NCBI GenBank assembly: GCA_014377155.1
Contig: JACMQD010000105.1
Span: 1 to 20,224 of the forward strand
DNA length: 20,224 nucleotides
Reading direction: 5' to 3'
Source of the DNA: Herminiimonas sp.
Lineage (GTDB): Bacteria; Pseudomonadota; Gammaproteobacteria; Burkholderiales; Burkholderiaceae
In this document: one piece after another, positions 7,578 to 15,066 of the stretch
Position numbering within the stretch: the stretch's first letter is position 1
Layout: every line of letters begins with the position of its first letter
Made by a program: the position numbers and the translations under genes
The notes under the pieces: generated by a model
What the model was told of the DNA's origin: nothing
The model's database searches: none
What the model saw: the letters and a program-made list of their open reading frames with translations, nothing else

Positions 7578-10500
7578 ATGAGAACCGCACCGCCATTGCC
7601 GCCGCGTCCACCGCTGCATGAACCGATGCCCCTGCAGCCCGCTTTTACCGCGCAGTTTCGCGTCGTGCCGTCGGCAGACGATTCTCCACGGATGGCGGCG
7701 TTGCGAAACATGCAGTCGACCCCGATCCTGTTTTCGCCGGCACGTTATCCGGGCATGACCATGGAGCAGTTCGAAGTGAGCAGGGATTTTCCGCAATGTC
7801 AAAAGGAATATCTGGACGTCGTGGACCGGATTGCCGGATTTGTACGCACCCATGCAGGCAACGTCGATCCGCAGGTATCGCAAGAGCAGGTAGAGGCAAT
7901 TGACAAGGACCTGGGGATCTTCAAGGAACATCTGACCAATTGCGATCAGGATTTCTTTTCTGCGCATAAGCCGATCATTTATAGCTCCGGCAAGGAAATG
8001 TTTCACAAGCTCGACAGCTTGCTGGAAGACCAAAGAATCCCGCTTCGCAAACGCATGGAGGCCATCTCGGCCATGGCGCCGGCGATGCCGACCTGCTCGG
8101 GTGGCGTCGGCACCGCGCTGCAACACGCCGTATCGAGCCTGCAAAACAGTAATGGCGGGCTGACGGGCGCTGCCTATCGGATGAAAATCAATATGCTCGA
8201 CGCGCTGATCACCGAGCATGTCCGGCATCACCATACCTATGGCTCGGGCAATGAAGTGCATTTCGTCAATGCCTACTTCAACCAAGTGGCGGAAAAAATG
8301 GGCGTGCCCAAACGTATCGACGCATTTATCTCCATTGCCCAACCGGAAATAACCGACGCCAAATTACACGCATGTCAGGAAAAAATTGCCCGCAAGCTCA
8401 ATCCGAAAGCGCTCTTTTCGAACCTGGCCGAGGAATACCTTGCCAAGGTCAAGGATGCACAAGAGATCGATGTCACAGCGCCTGTGCAAGGCGTGCAGTT
8501 AACGGAGGTTAATAACCGAGACAAGAACATCAAAAATGCGACCTTGAACCGCGAATATGGTGAGGTGCCGACGGAAAATTATTTGCTTCCGGTGCCGGAG
8601 GATGCGAATTATGCCTACCAGTTCGCGCGCCAGCCAACCCAGGTCACGCGGCATTTCATCGAGCAGGCTCGAGAGCAAAGGTTGGTGGATTACGGTAAAA
8701 CCGTCAATCTCACCACCGAAAATGCGGACGGCGGCGCCATCAAAATGCTGGGGGATTTGTTGTGGCGCGATGACGAAGGCAATTGCGAAGAGCTGAAGGC
8801 GAAAGAATTATTATCGGTTTCGCCGCAAGCGATGCTGGCAACCCTGATGAAACAACATGTCGCGCCGGCTGACCGTGGTGCGGTATTGCACGGCGTTGCG
8901 CGGCAGGTATTGGATGCTTGTGAATCTGGCAAAGTCAGTGTGGTTCCTGCCCCCTGGCTGGAACAATTCGGGGAGGTCATCAGGATCAGTCAGCTATCGG
9001 CACAGCGCGACTGGACGGCACCGGTGGTGCTGCTGGCGGCAAAGTTTGGCAACGAAAAAACCATGCGCGATGCCATCGATGCCGGTGCTCATATCGGTGT
9101 CAGAGATAGTGACGGCAATACGCCGGCGATGCTCGCTGCCAAGAACGGCCATTGCGATGTCCTGAAGGCTTTGATCGGGGCGAAGACGACCATTTACGAC
9201 AAGAATGCTGCAGGCCAGACCCCTGTCATGCTGGCTGCCAGGAACGGTCATGTTGGCGCCCTCAAGGTGTTGATCGATGCTAATGCCGACATCCACGGTA
9301 AAGATGCTGTTGGCAGGTCGCCGATGATGCTCGCCACCGAGAACGATCATGCGGGCGTCATTAAAGAGTTGATCGACGCTAACGCGGATATCAATCTTCA
9401 GGACAACGATGACCGCCTCACTGCGGCAATGTATGCGGCCAAGTTGGGCCATGTTAGTGCCCTCAATGTTTTGATCGAAGCCGGGGCTGACCTCAACATC
9501 CGCGGGGAATATAACAAGACCGCCGTGATGCTCGCCGCCTATAACGGTCATTCAGATGTCCTCAAGGCATTGATTAATGCCAAGGCGGACATCGAGGGCA
9601 AGGATAATGCGGGTAGATCCCCGATGATGCTCGCTGCCTGGAGTGGCCATGCCGGCGCCCTCCGAGAATTGATCGCCGCCAAGGCGGAGATCAATCTTCA
9701 GGATAGCGGTTTCGGCCTAACGCCGGCCATGTACGCGGTCAAGAAGGGGCATGCGGTCGCTCTGAATGTTTTGATCGCAGCCGGGGCTGACCTCGATATC
9801 AAAGGTTACTATGGGGCGAATGCCGCGATGCTCGCGGCAGGGGATGGCAATGTCGACGTTCTAAAGGAACTGGCTAAAGGTCGGGCGAACCTCGACCTGC
9901 AGGATAGTGGCGGCCATACTGCCGCGATGCGTGCTGCCGAAAAGGGCCATGCCACTGCCTTGCGAACATTGATCGAGTACGGTAGCGATCTCGATTTGAA
10001 AGACCATCAAGGGCGTGTTGCAGCGATGCATGCTGCGGCAAACGGTCATGTCGATGCGTTGAAAATATTGATCGAGTCGCGTGGAAATCCGGACGCGCAA
10101 GACAATAAAAACCGCACTTCCATGATGCATGCGGCCCAAAACGGCCACGCAGGGGCCGTCCAGGCGCTCATCGATGCCGAGGCGAACATCGATGTTAAAG
10201 ATGGATATGGGCTTTGCGCGATGGTGTTGGCGGTACGAAATGACCACAGGAGCGTGATGACGACATTACTCGCGGCTGGCGTGGATATCGACGCCAAACA
10301 TGGCAACGGGTATCATCAAACCGCCGCGATGTATGCCGCTATGGACGGTCATGCCGAGGCTTTGCAAATGTTGATCGATGCCGAGGCGGACCTGGCTGCC
10401 AGGAATATCTATGGCGAAACGGCCGCGGCACTTGCTGCGGATAAGGGCCATGCCGGTGTTTTAAAGATGTTACTCGACCGCGGGGCGGGCATGGATGGCC

Positions 10501-10931
10501 CGGATGACGTGATCATGCTCGATGCCTTGATGAAAGCCGCTGGAAAGGGCGATGCCGATGTTCTGGTCGAACTCATGCGGAGCAACCTGAACATGAATGG
10601 ACAGGACTATGACGGCATGACAGCGGCGATGCACGCTTCAAAGAACGGCCAGGCCGGTATCCTGAAGGCATTGATCGAAGGCGGTGCGGACATGCAACTT
10701 CAGGATAAGCAAGGCATGACTGCCACGATGCATGCGGCCCTGAATCGCCACGCCCCAGTCTTGAAAATGCTGATCGATCACGGTGTGGACCTGGATGTCA
10801 AAGATAACGCAGGCGAAACTGTCGAAGACATGACCCTGGCAGCGTCCGATGACGCGGATTTCCTGGAGGACTACAGCGAGGTCCTGCAACTGCTAGACGC
10901 TGCCCGATCGGCCAAAATAGACGGTCCATAA
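7578..10931 (+). CDS. Large ankyrin-repeat protein, candidate type III effector
   Basis: The product is 1117 residues with no signal peptide or membrane segment. Residues 1-36 are proline-rich (MRTAPPLPPRPPLHEP), basic and without acidic residues in the first 12, as in many type III secretion signals. Residues 40-470 form a helical region I do not recognise; conspicuous stretches are PTCSGGVGTALQ (about 171-182) and NEVHFVNAYFNQVAEKMGVP (225-244). From about 478 to 1090 there are some 18 ankyrin repeats of 33-35 residues with intact GH and ADxxxxD turns, then a cap ending KIDGP. In most repeats the usual TPLHLAA is TAAMxAA. Ankyrin arrays bind proteins, so the target is probably a host protein. 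The start has only a weak ribosome site; I keep the first ATG. An hrp-box-like element lies upstream. It could instead be an intracellular scaffold or toxin-like protein. Confidence 0.85.
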   Translation: MRTAPPLPPRPPLHEPMPLQPAFTAQFRVVPSADDSPRMAALRNMQSTPILFSPARYPGMTMEQFEVSRDFPQCQKEYLDVVDRIAGFVRTHAGNVDPQVSQEQVEAIDKDLGIFKEHLTNCDQDFFSAHKPIIYSSGKEMFHKLDSLLEDQRIPLRKRMEAISAMAPAMPTCSGGVGTALQHAVSSLQNSNGGLTGAAYRMKINMLDALITEHVRHHHTYGSGNEVHFVNAYFNQVAEKMGVPKRIDAFISIAQPEITDAKLHACQEKIARKLNPKALFSNLAEEYLAKVKDAQEIDVTAPVQGVQLTEVNNRDKNIKNATLNREYGEVPTENYLLPVPEDANYAYQFARQPTQVTRHFIEQAREQRLVDYGKTVNLTTENADGGAIKMLGDLLWRDDEGNCEELKAKELLSVSPQAMLATLMKQHVAPADRGAVLHGVARQVLDACESGKVSVVPAPWLEQFGEVIRISQLSAQRDWTAPVVLLAAKFGNEKTMRDAIDAGAHIGVRDSDGNTPAMLAAKNGHCDVLKALIGAKTTIYDKNAAGQTPVMLAARNGHVGALKVLIDANADIHGKDAVGRSPMMLATENDHAGVIKELIDANADINLQDNDDRLTAAMYAAKLGHVSALNVLIEAGADLNIRGEYNKTAVMLAAYNGHSDVLKALINAKADIEGKDNAGRSPMMLAAWSGHAGALRELIAAKAEINLQDSGFGLTPAMYAVKKGHAVALNVLIAAGADLDIKGYYGANAAMLAAGDGNVDVLKELAKGRANLDLQDSGGHTAAMRAAEKGHATALRTLIEYGSDLDLKDHQGRVAAMHAAANGHVDALKILIESRGNPDAQDNKNRTSMMHAAQNGHAGAVQALIDAEANIDVKDGYGLCAMVLAVRNDHRSVMTTLLAAGVDIDAKHGNGYHQTAAMYAAMDGHAEALQMLIDAEADLAARNIYGETAAALAADKGHAGVLKMLLDRGAGMDGPDDVIMLDALMKAAGKGDADVLVELMRSNLNMNGQDYDGMTAAMHASKNGQAGILKALIEGGADMQLQDKQGMTATMHAALNRHAPVLKMLIDHGVDLDVKDNAGETVEDMTLAASDDADFLEDYSEVLQLLDAARSAKIDGP
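9241..9840 (+). repeat. Tandem 300-base higher-order repeat inside the ankyrin array
   Basis: Bases 9241-9540 and 9541-9840 align at an exact 300-base offset (100 codons = 33+34+33 residues, three ankyrin repeats). Both copies share the extra codon of the 34-residue repeat and long identical stretches. For example, AATGTTTTGATCG, one differing base, then AGCCGGGGCTGACCTC occurs near 9465 and again near 9765. This indicates growth of the array by duplication of a three-repeat block, later than the founding repeats diverged. Confidence 0.75.
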
Positions 10932-10984
10932 GCTAACTAGTATTAGCCACTGGCCGGAGCGCTCAAGGTGGAAGTTCGTACTGA

Positions 10985-11220
10985 CTAATCAGCGCCGGGA
11001 CGGATCTTAACGCCAAAAATAGCGACGGCGCGCCGCCATGCCTGTCGCAGAAAACGGCCATGCCGGTGTCGTACAGGCCCTCATTCGTGCCGGTGCCCAT
11101 CTCGACGTTAAGGATCGCAATGACATGAGCGCCAAGAACTACGCCGCGAGGAATCGTCACGGTGTCGTCGTCAAAATGCTCAATAGCGCGCCACGCGAGT
11201 CGATTCCGGTGCTGATCAGA
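10985..11220 (+). pseudogene. Frameshifted remnant of a second ankyrin-repeat gene
   Basis: Downstream of the intact ankyrin stop, one frame from 10985 reads LISAGTDLNAKNSDGAPP. The next frame from 11038 reads MPVAENGHAGVVQALIRAGA, then HLDVKDRNDMSAKNYAARNR and HGVVVKML. Together they spell about two ankyrin repeats broken by a frameshift near 11036, probably a one-base loss. A trace of AGALK upstream (about 10957) is separated by a stop at 10982-10984. The intact gene has its own C-terminal cap, so this looks like the 3' end of a deleted tandem paralogue rather than a lost tail. A 75-codon ATG frame (11038-11262) exists but has no convincing ribosome site. Confidence 0.6.
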
Positions 11221-11493
11221 CGGGGGGTAATTCATTTGAGAGAGCGGTTCGGACGGCGATGATATTTTTACGCCATGTGCTGCCCGGCAACACAGCCGCA
11301 GGCACAGGAATGGTGCCACATGACCGGACAGCGAGGTTGCGCTGGAAGCGGCATGACATGGGCGCTTGCTATTTTCAACGGACCATTCGCCCCGATTTGC
11401 CGATCATGGCCCCCGAATGGCGCCGCGGATTTATAATCGCTGCTTGTTCATACGAATGCCGGGTACAGGACGGCCCGGCAAAAAAGGCGCGCA
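11221..11493 (+). promoter_or_regulatory. Non-coding stretch with a -10-like hexamer before the CDF gene
   Basis: This stretch has no gene I can support. TATAAT at 11432-11437 is a perfect -10 hexamer about 57 bases upstream of the GTG start of the metal exporter, but no good -35 lies 16-19 bases before it (GC-rich sequence there). It could be an activator-dependent promoter. AAGG at about 11484-11487 serves as the ribosome site of the next gene. Confidence 0.3.
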
Positions 11494-12444
11494 GTGGCAC
11501 ATTCCAACATGCATGACCATCATCACGATCACGCCCATGACCACGGCAGCGGTCATCATCACCCTCAGCCGCCGGCCGACTTTTCAGCCGCGTTCGTGAT
11601 TGCGATTGCGCTTAATTCGGCGTTCGTGGTGATCGAATTCTCCTACGGCTTTATTACCAACTCCACTGCCTTGATGGCTGATGCGGGACATAATCTGTCG
11701 GACGTGCTGGGCCTGCTGCTGGCATGGGGCGCGACTGTTCTTGGCAAGACCCGCCCCAGTGGCCGTTACACATATGGTTTGCGCAGCTCGTCCATTCTGG
11801 CCGCACTGGCCAACGCGACACTGCTATTGGTAGCATGCGGCGCCATCGCATGGGAAGCCGTGCGCCGTGTGCTGGAGCCGCCCGAAGTCGCCGGCATGAC
11901 CGTTGCCATCGTGGCCGGCATCGGCATCGTCGTCAACGGTATCTCCGCTTGGCTGTTCATGTCCGGTAATAAAAACGACCTGAACGTGCGCGGTGCTTTC
12001 CTGCATATGGCAACCGATGCGCTGGTCTCGGCAGGGGTCGTCATCGGTGGCGTCACGATCCTGTTCACCGGCTGGAACTGGCTCGATCCGGTAATCAGTC
12101 TGGTGATTGTCGCGGTCATCATGGCCGGGACCTGGGGCTTGTTGCGGGATTCGCTCAGGCTGTCGCTGAGCGCGGTGCCGGCACAGATCAACTTGCCGGC
12201 GGTCGAGCATTTTCTCCAGTCCTTGCCCGGTGTGGCGGAGGTGACCGACTTGCACGTATGGGGCATGAGTACGACCGAAAATGCGCTGACCGCGCATCTG
12301 CTGATGCCAGTGGCACCGCGCGACGATCGTTTCCTCGAAGACGTGGCGCAAGCGCTCGAGCAGGAATTTTCGATTCATCACTGTACACTGCAGATCAGGC
12401 ACCACGCCACGGCGCATGGCTGTTCTCTGGTTCGCGCAGATTGA
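11494..12444 (+). CDS. Cation diffusion facilitator, Zn(II)-type exporter (CzcD/ZitB family)
   Basis: This inner-membrane antiporter exports Zn(II) and related divalent cations (Cd, Co) in exchange for protons. The 316-residue protein starts with a histidine-rich cytoplasmic tail (12 His in the first 23 residues, HDHHHDHAHDH), typical of zinc CDFs. Six hydrophobic segments follow. The transport site is visible as HNLSD (His66, Asp70) in TM2 and HMATD (His171, Asp175) in TM5; the HD-HD set is associated with zinc selectivity. The C-terminal domain (from about 228) contains LPGVAEVTDLHVW and ends IRHHATAHGC. I take the GTG at 11494, with AAGG upstream; an ATG six codons later lacks a ribosome site. 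It is a single gene followed 72 bases later by fumC, and no metal regulator is adjacent. Confidence 0.93.
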   Translation: MAHSNMHDHHHDHAHDHGSGHHHPQPPADFSAAFVIAIALNSAFVVIEFSYGFITNSTALMADAGHNLSDVLGLLLAWGATVLGKTRPSGRYTYGLRSSSILAALANATLLLVACGAIAWEAVRRVLEPPEVAGMTVAIVAGIGIVVNGISAWLFMSGNKNDLNVRGAFLHMATDALVSAGVVIGGVTILFTGWNWLDPVISLVIVAVIMAGTWGLLRDSLRLSLSAVPAQINLPAVEHFLQSLPGVAEVTDLHVWGMSTTENALTAHLLMPVAPRDDRFLEDVAQALEQEFSIHHCTLQIRHHATAHGCSLVRAD

Positions 12445-12451
12445 GCACGGC

Positions 12452-12467
12452 TGGCACGACAATGGCA
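12452..12467 (+). promoter_or_regulatory. Sigma-54-like -24/-12 element or direct repeat upstream of fumC
   Basis: TGGCACGACAATGGCA matches the sigma-54 consensus TGGCACG-N4-TTGCA at every fixed base but one (TG for TT), with the GG and GC blocks exactly 10 bases apart. It also reads as an 11-base direct repeat of TGGCACGA. It lies 50-65 bases upstream of the fumC start. A chance match is quite possible, since no enhancer-binding protein is near and fumarase is not a usual sigma-54 target. Confidence 0.25.
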
Positions 12468-12516
12468 CGATGATGCATTTCGCAGTTATCGAAGCGCCAA
12501 ACTTTTGGAGACGGTC

Positions 12517-13911
12517 ATGACGACCAGGATAGAGCACGATACATTCGGCGATATCGCGGTGCCTGCGGAACGGATGTGGGGCGCGCAGACCCAGCGTTCA
12601 CTGGAACATTTCGACATTTCCACAGAACGCATGCCGACGTCGCTGATCGTGGCGCTGGCGTCGGTTAAACGCGCCGCCGCTGTCGTCAACCGTGACTTGA
12701 GGCGACTGACACCTGAGAAAGCAGCGGCGATCATGCAGGCGGCCGACGAGGTCATTGCCGGCAAGCTAGCCGATGAGTTTCCGTTGTCAGTGTGGCAAAC
12801 CGGCTCTGGCACGCAGACCAACATGAACATGAATGAAGTGCTGGCCAATCGCGCCTCCGAAATTCTAGGCGGCGCACGTGGCCAGCAGCGGTCGGTCCAT
12901 CCCAACGACGACGTCAATCTCGGTCAGTCGTCCAACGACATCTTTCCGACCGCGATGCATGTCGCCGCCGCGGTAGGCATCAGCACCACGTTGTTGCCGG
13001 CGCTGCGCACGCTGCGCGCGACACTCGACGCCAAGTCGCAAGCATTCGCCGATATCGTCAAGATCGGCCGCACTCATTTGCAAGATGCGACGCCATTGAC
13101 GCTGGGGCAGGAGTTTTCCGGTTATGTGGCCCAGCTCGACCATGCCGATGCCATCATCGGCGCTGCCTTGCCGCCGCTGCAGGCACTGGCGGCCGGTGGC
13201 ACCGCGGTAGGCACCGGTCTCAACACCCACGCGCAGTTCGGCGAACGCATCGCTGCGGAATTATCCATCGCGCTCGGGCAGGCCTTTACCAGCGCTCCCA
13301 ACAAGTTCGCCGCGCTGGCTTCGCATGATGCGCTCGTGGCCGCACATGGTGCTTTGAAAACGCTGGCAGCAGCACTGATGAAGATCGCCAACGATGTGCG
13401 TTGGCTGGCGTCAGGGCCGCGCTCCGGACTGGGCGAAATCAGCATTCCGGAGAACGAACCAGGTAGCTCGATCATGCCCGGCAAGGTCAATCCGACCCAG
13501 TGCGAAGCGGTGACGATGTTGTGCTGCCAGGTGTTCGGCAACGACGTGGCGATCAATTTCGGTGGCGCGTCGGGCAATTTCGAACTGAACGTTTTCAAGC
13601 CCCTGATCGCGCATAATTTCTTGCAAAGCGTGCGCTTGCTGGCTGATGGCATAAGTAGTTTCGACCGCCATTGTGCGCACGGCATCGAGGCCAACCGCGA
13701 CCGCATCGCCGAATTGATGGAACGCTCCCTGATGCTGGTAACGGCGCTGACGCCGCATATTGGCTATGACAAGTCGGCGAAAATTGCCAAGCATGCGCAC
13801 CATGAAGGTTCGACCCTGAAGCAGGCGGCCCTGGCGCTCGGCCTCGTGGCCGAGGACGACTTCGACCGGTGGGTGCAGCCGCAGGATATGACCGGGCCCG
13901 ACCAGGATTAG
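12517..13911 (+). CDS. fumC: Fumarate hydratase class II
   Basis: FumC is the iron-free, oxidative-stress-resistant fumarase of the TCA cycle; it interconverts fumarate and L-malate as a cytoplasmic homotetramer. The protein is 464 residues, the usual length, starting [24 protein letters not shown] at 12507-12510 lies 6 bases before the ATG. Family motifs in order: [26 protein letters not shown] (about 96-109), [27 protein letters not shown] (His187, matching the E. coli FumC active-site His188) and the superfamily signature [15 protein letters not shown] (about 316-330). All key residues are present. It is a single gene between the CDF gene and a terminator at 13919-13950. Confidence 0.97.
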   Translation: MTTRIEHDTFGDIAVPAERMWGAQTQRSLEHFDISTERMPTSLIVALASVKRAAAVVNRDLRRLTPEKAAAIMQAADEVIAGKLADEFPLSVWQTGSGTQTNMNMNEVLANRASEILGGARGQQRSVHPNDDVNLGQSSNDIFPTAMHVAAAVGISTTLLPALRTLRATLDAKSQAFADIVKIGRTHLQDATPLTLGQEFSGYVAQLDHADAIIGAALPPLQALAAGGTAVGTGLNTHAQFGERIAAELSIALGQAFTSAPNKFAALASHDALVAAHGALKTLAAALMKIANDVRWLASGPRSGLGEISIPENEPGSSIMPGKVNPTQCEAVTMLCCQVFGNDVAINFGGASGNFELNVFKPLIAHNFLQSVRLLADGISSFDRHCAHGIEANRDRIAELMERSLMLVTALTPHIGYDKSAKIAKHAHHEGSTLKQAALALGLVAEDDFDRWVQPQDMTGPDQD

Positions 13912-13918
13912 GAAAAAC

Positions 13919-13950
13919 GCTGGCTTGACCCTCCGTGGCCAGCCTGTTTT
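13919..13950 (+). terminator. Probable intrinsic terminator of fumC
   Basis: GCTGGC (13919-13924) pairs with GCCAGC (13938-13943) around a 13-base loop and is followed by CTGTTTT. It starts 8 bases after the fumC stop. The short stem and T-run make it moderate in strength. The rest of 13951-14067, up to the end of the convergent LRR gene, shows no gene. Confidence 0.55.
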
Positions 13951-14067
13951 CATGGCGCCATCGGCGACGCTGCTCGACCATTGTGCGATGCGGGCAGCGC
14001 ATGCACGACACGACCGGTTTTGCCATCGTGGCGCAGTAGATATGCCGATGGTTGCAAAGGCGCTAGC

Positions 14068-15009
14068 TTAGCGGGCCGCAGACAGATGCGGAAGGTGGAC
14101 TGGATTGTCGTCCAGACAGAGGTCGAATCCTGGTTTGTTTTCGATGGCCTGTCGCAACGAACTGGCCCCGTCGCAGTAAATGCCGCAATAACCGAGATGC
14201 AGGCTCTGCAAATGTGGATGCACAGCAAGGTGCGCCGCCAGTAATTCGGCCCCGCTGTCGCCCAGTTTATTTGACCGCAAATTCACATTGATCAATTCGG
14301 GATGGGCGTCGAGCAATGCAGCGATGCGCGGCGCAGACCGCTCGGAGAAAAAATTGCCGACGGCGGAAAACGATGTCACTTCCGGCTTGCGCAACAGCGC
14401 GTTGATGACTTTATCCAACCCCGCATCGCGCAATTGGCAGCCATCGAGCTGAACCGATTTCGATGCGCGATGGCGCGGCAGGTAAGTGAGCAATATCGAC
14501 AACTCGTCGTCATTCAACAAAATATCCTGCAAAACGATCTCGGTCAACGTCGGATCGTCGTCCATCAATCGCTGGCACAGTCGATGCATCACGGGTCGCA
14601 AGGCGGCAATCTGACGTGCACTGAAATCGGCAGCAAGCCGTTGCGACGATTCGAGATGTTGTGTTGCATGCGTCGACGTCGACGTCGACGCCGACATCGA
14701 TTCGTCGCTCCGCAGTGGCGCCGATACGCTCCTGTCATCCTGGTCTGATAGCCGTGTCGCCCGATGATCGTCTTGATATCGTTCTGATCGGCGAATCAGA
14801 TTGTGGACAGCCTGCGCGCTGCTTTGCCGGGATGGCCCGCCATGTTGGTGGCCGGCCTGTTCGTCATTGGCATTCGACGATATCGCCGCGCTTTGCTTGC
14901 GCGAAGAATTCGGTTGACGCCCGCTGGTCAATTCTTCGCGAGAGTCTTGATGCCCCTCGACGATAGGTGTGCGCTGCGTGCCACCCATCTCATGCATGCT
15001 ACGTTGCAT
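14068..15009 (-). CDS. Leucine-rich repeat protein with Ser/Gln-rich N-terminus, candidate type III effector
   Basis: The product has 313 residues. AAGGAGG six bases before the ATG at 15009 fixes the start, although the frame is open to 15036. Residues 1-125 are low-complexity and rich in Ser, Gln, Arg and His (including SASTSTSTHA), with no signal peptide or membrane segment; they are probably disordered and carry the secretion signal. Residues about 150-305 carry ribonuclease-inhibitor-type LRRs of about 28 residues: LTEIVLQDILLNDDEL, SKSVQLDGCQLRDAGLDKVI, VTSFSAVGNFFSERSAPRIA, LINVNLRSNKLGDSGAELLA and LQSLHLGYCGIYCDGASSL. RI-type LRRs occur in type III effectors such as GALA proteins, but no F-box is visible here. 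No catalytic domain is seen, so it is probably a host-protein binder. It starts 57 bases after the 449-residue gene and probably shares its transcript. Confidence 0.8.
   Translation of the reverse strand: MQRSMHEMGGTQRTPIVEGHQDSREELTSGRQPNSSRKQSAAISSNANDEQAGHQHGGPSRQSSAQAVHNLIRRSERYQDDHRATRLSDQDDRSVSAPLRSDESMSASTSTSTHATQHLESSQRLAADFSARQIAALRPVMHRLCQRLMDDDPTLTEIVLQDILLNDDELSILLTYLPRHRASKSVQLDGCQLRDAGLDKVINALLRKPEVTSFSAVGNFFSERSAPRIAALLDAHPELINVNLRSNKLGDSGAELLAAHLAVHPHLQSLHLGYCGIYCDGASSLRQAIENKPGFDLCLDDNPVHLPHLSAAR
14672..14689 (-). repeat. Hexanucleotide microsatellite (GTCGAC x3) in the LRR gene
   Basis: Three perfect GTCGAC units (14672-14689) plus a near copy GCCGAC encode alternating Ser-Thr in the disordered N-terminal region. 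Gain or loss of units would change length by two residues without breaking the frame. Confidence 0.7.
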
Positions 15010-15066
15010 CGACTGCCTCCTTAAAATAGGTTTCATGGCACCGAATGTGGCCTGTCGTATCCGCCA

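Noticed and set aside
11259..11516. 85-codon plus-strand ORF before the CDF gene
   Set aside because: No ribosome site, no recognisable sequence, overlaps the CDF start and the candidate promoter; more likely non-coding.
14068..15009. Assigning the LRR protein to the GALA F-box effector family
   Set aside because: The repeats are RI-like, but no F-box (LPxxL-type helix bundle) can be seen in the N-terminal region, which is low complexity.
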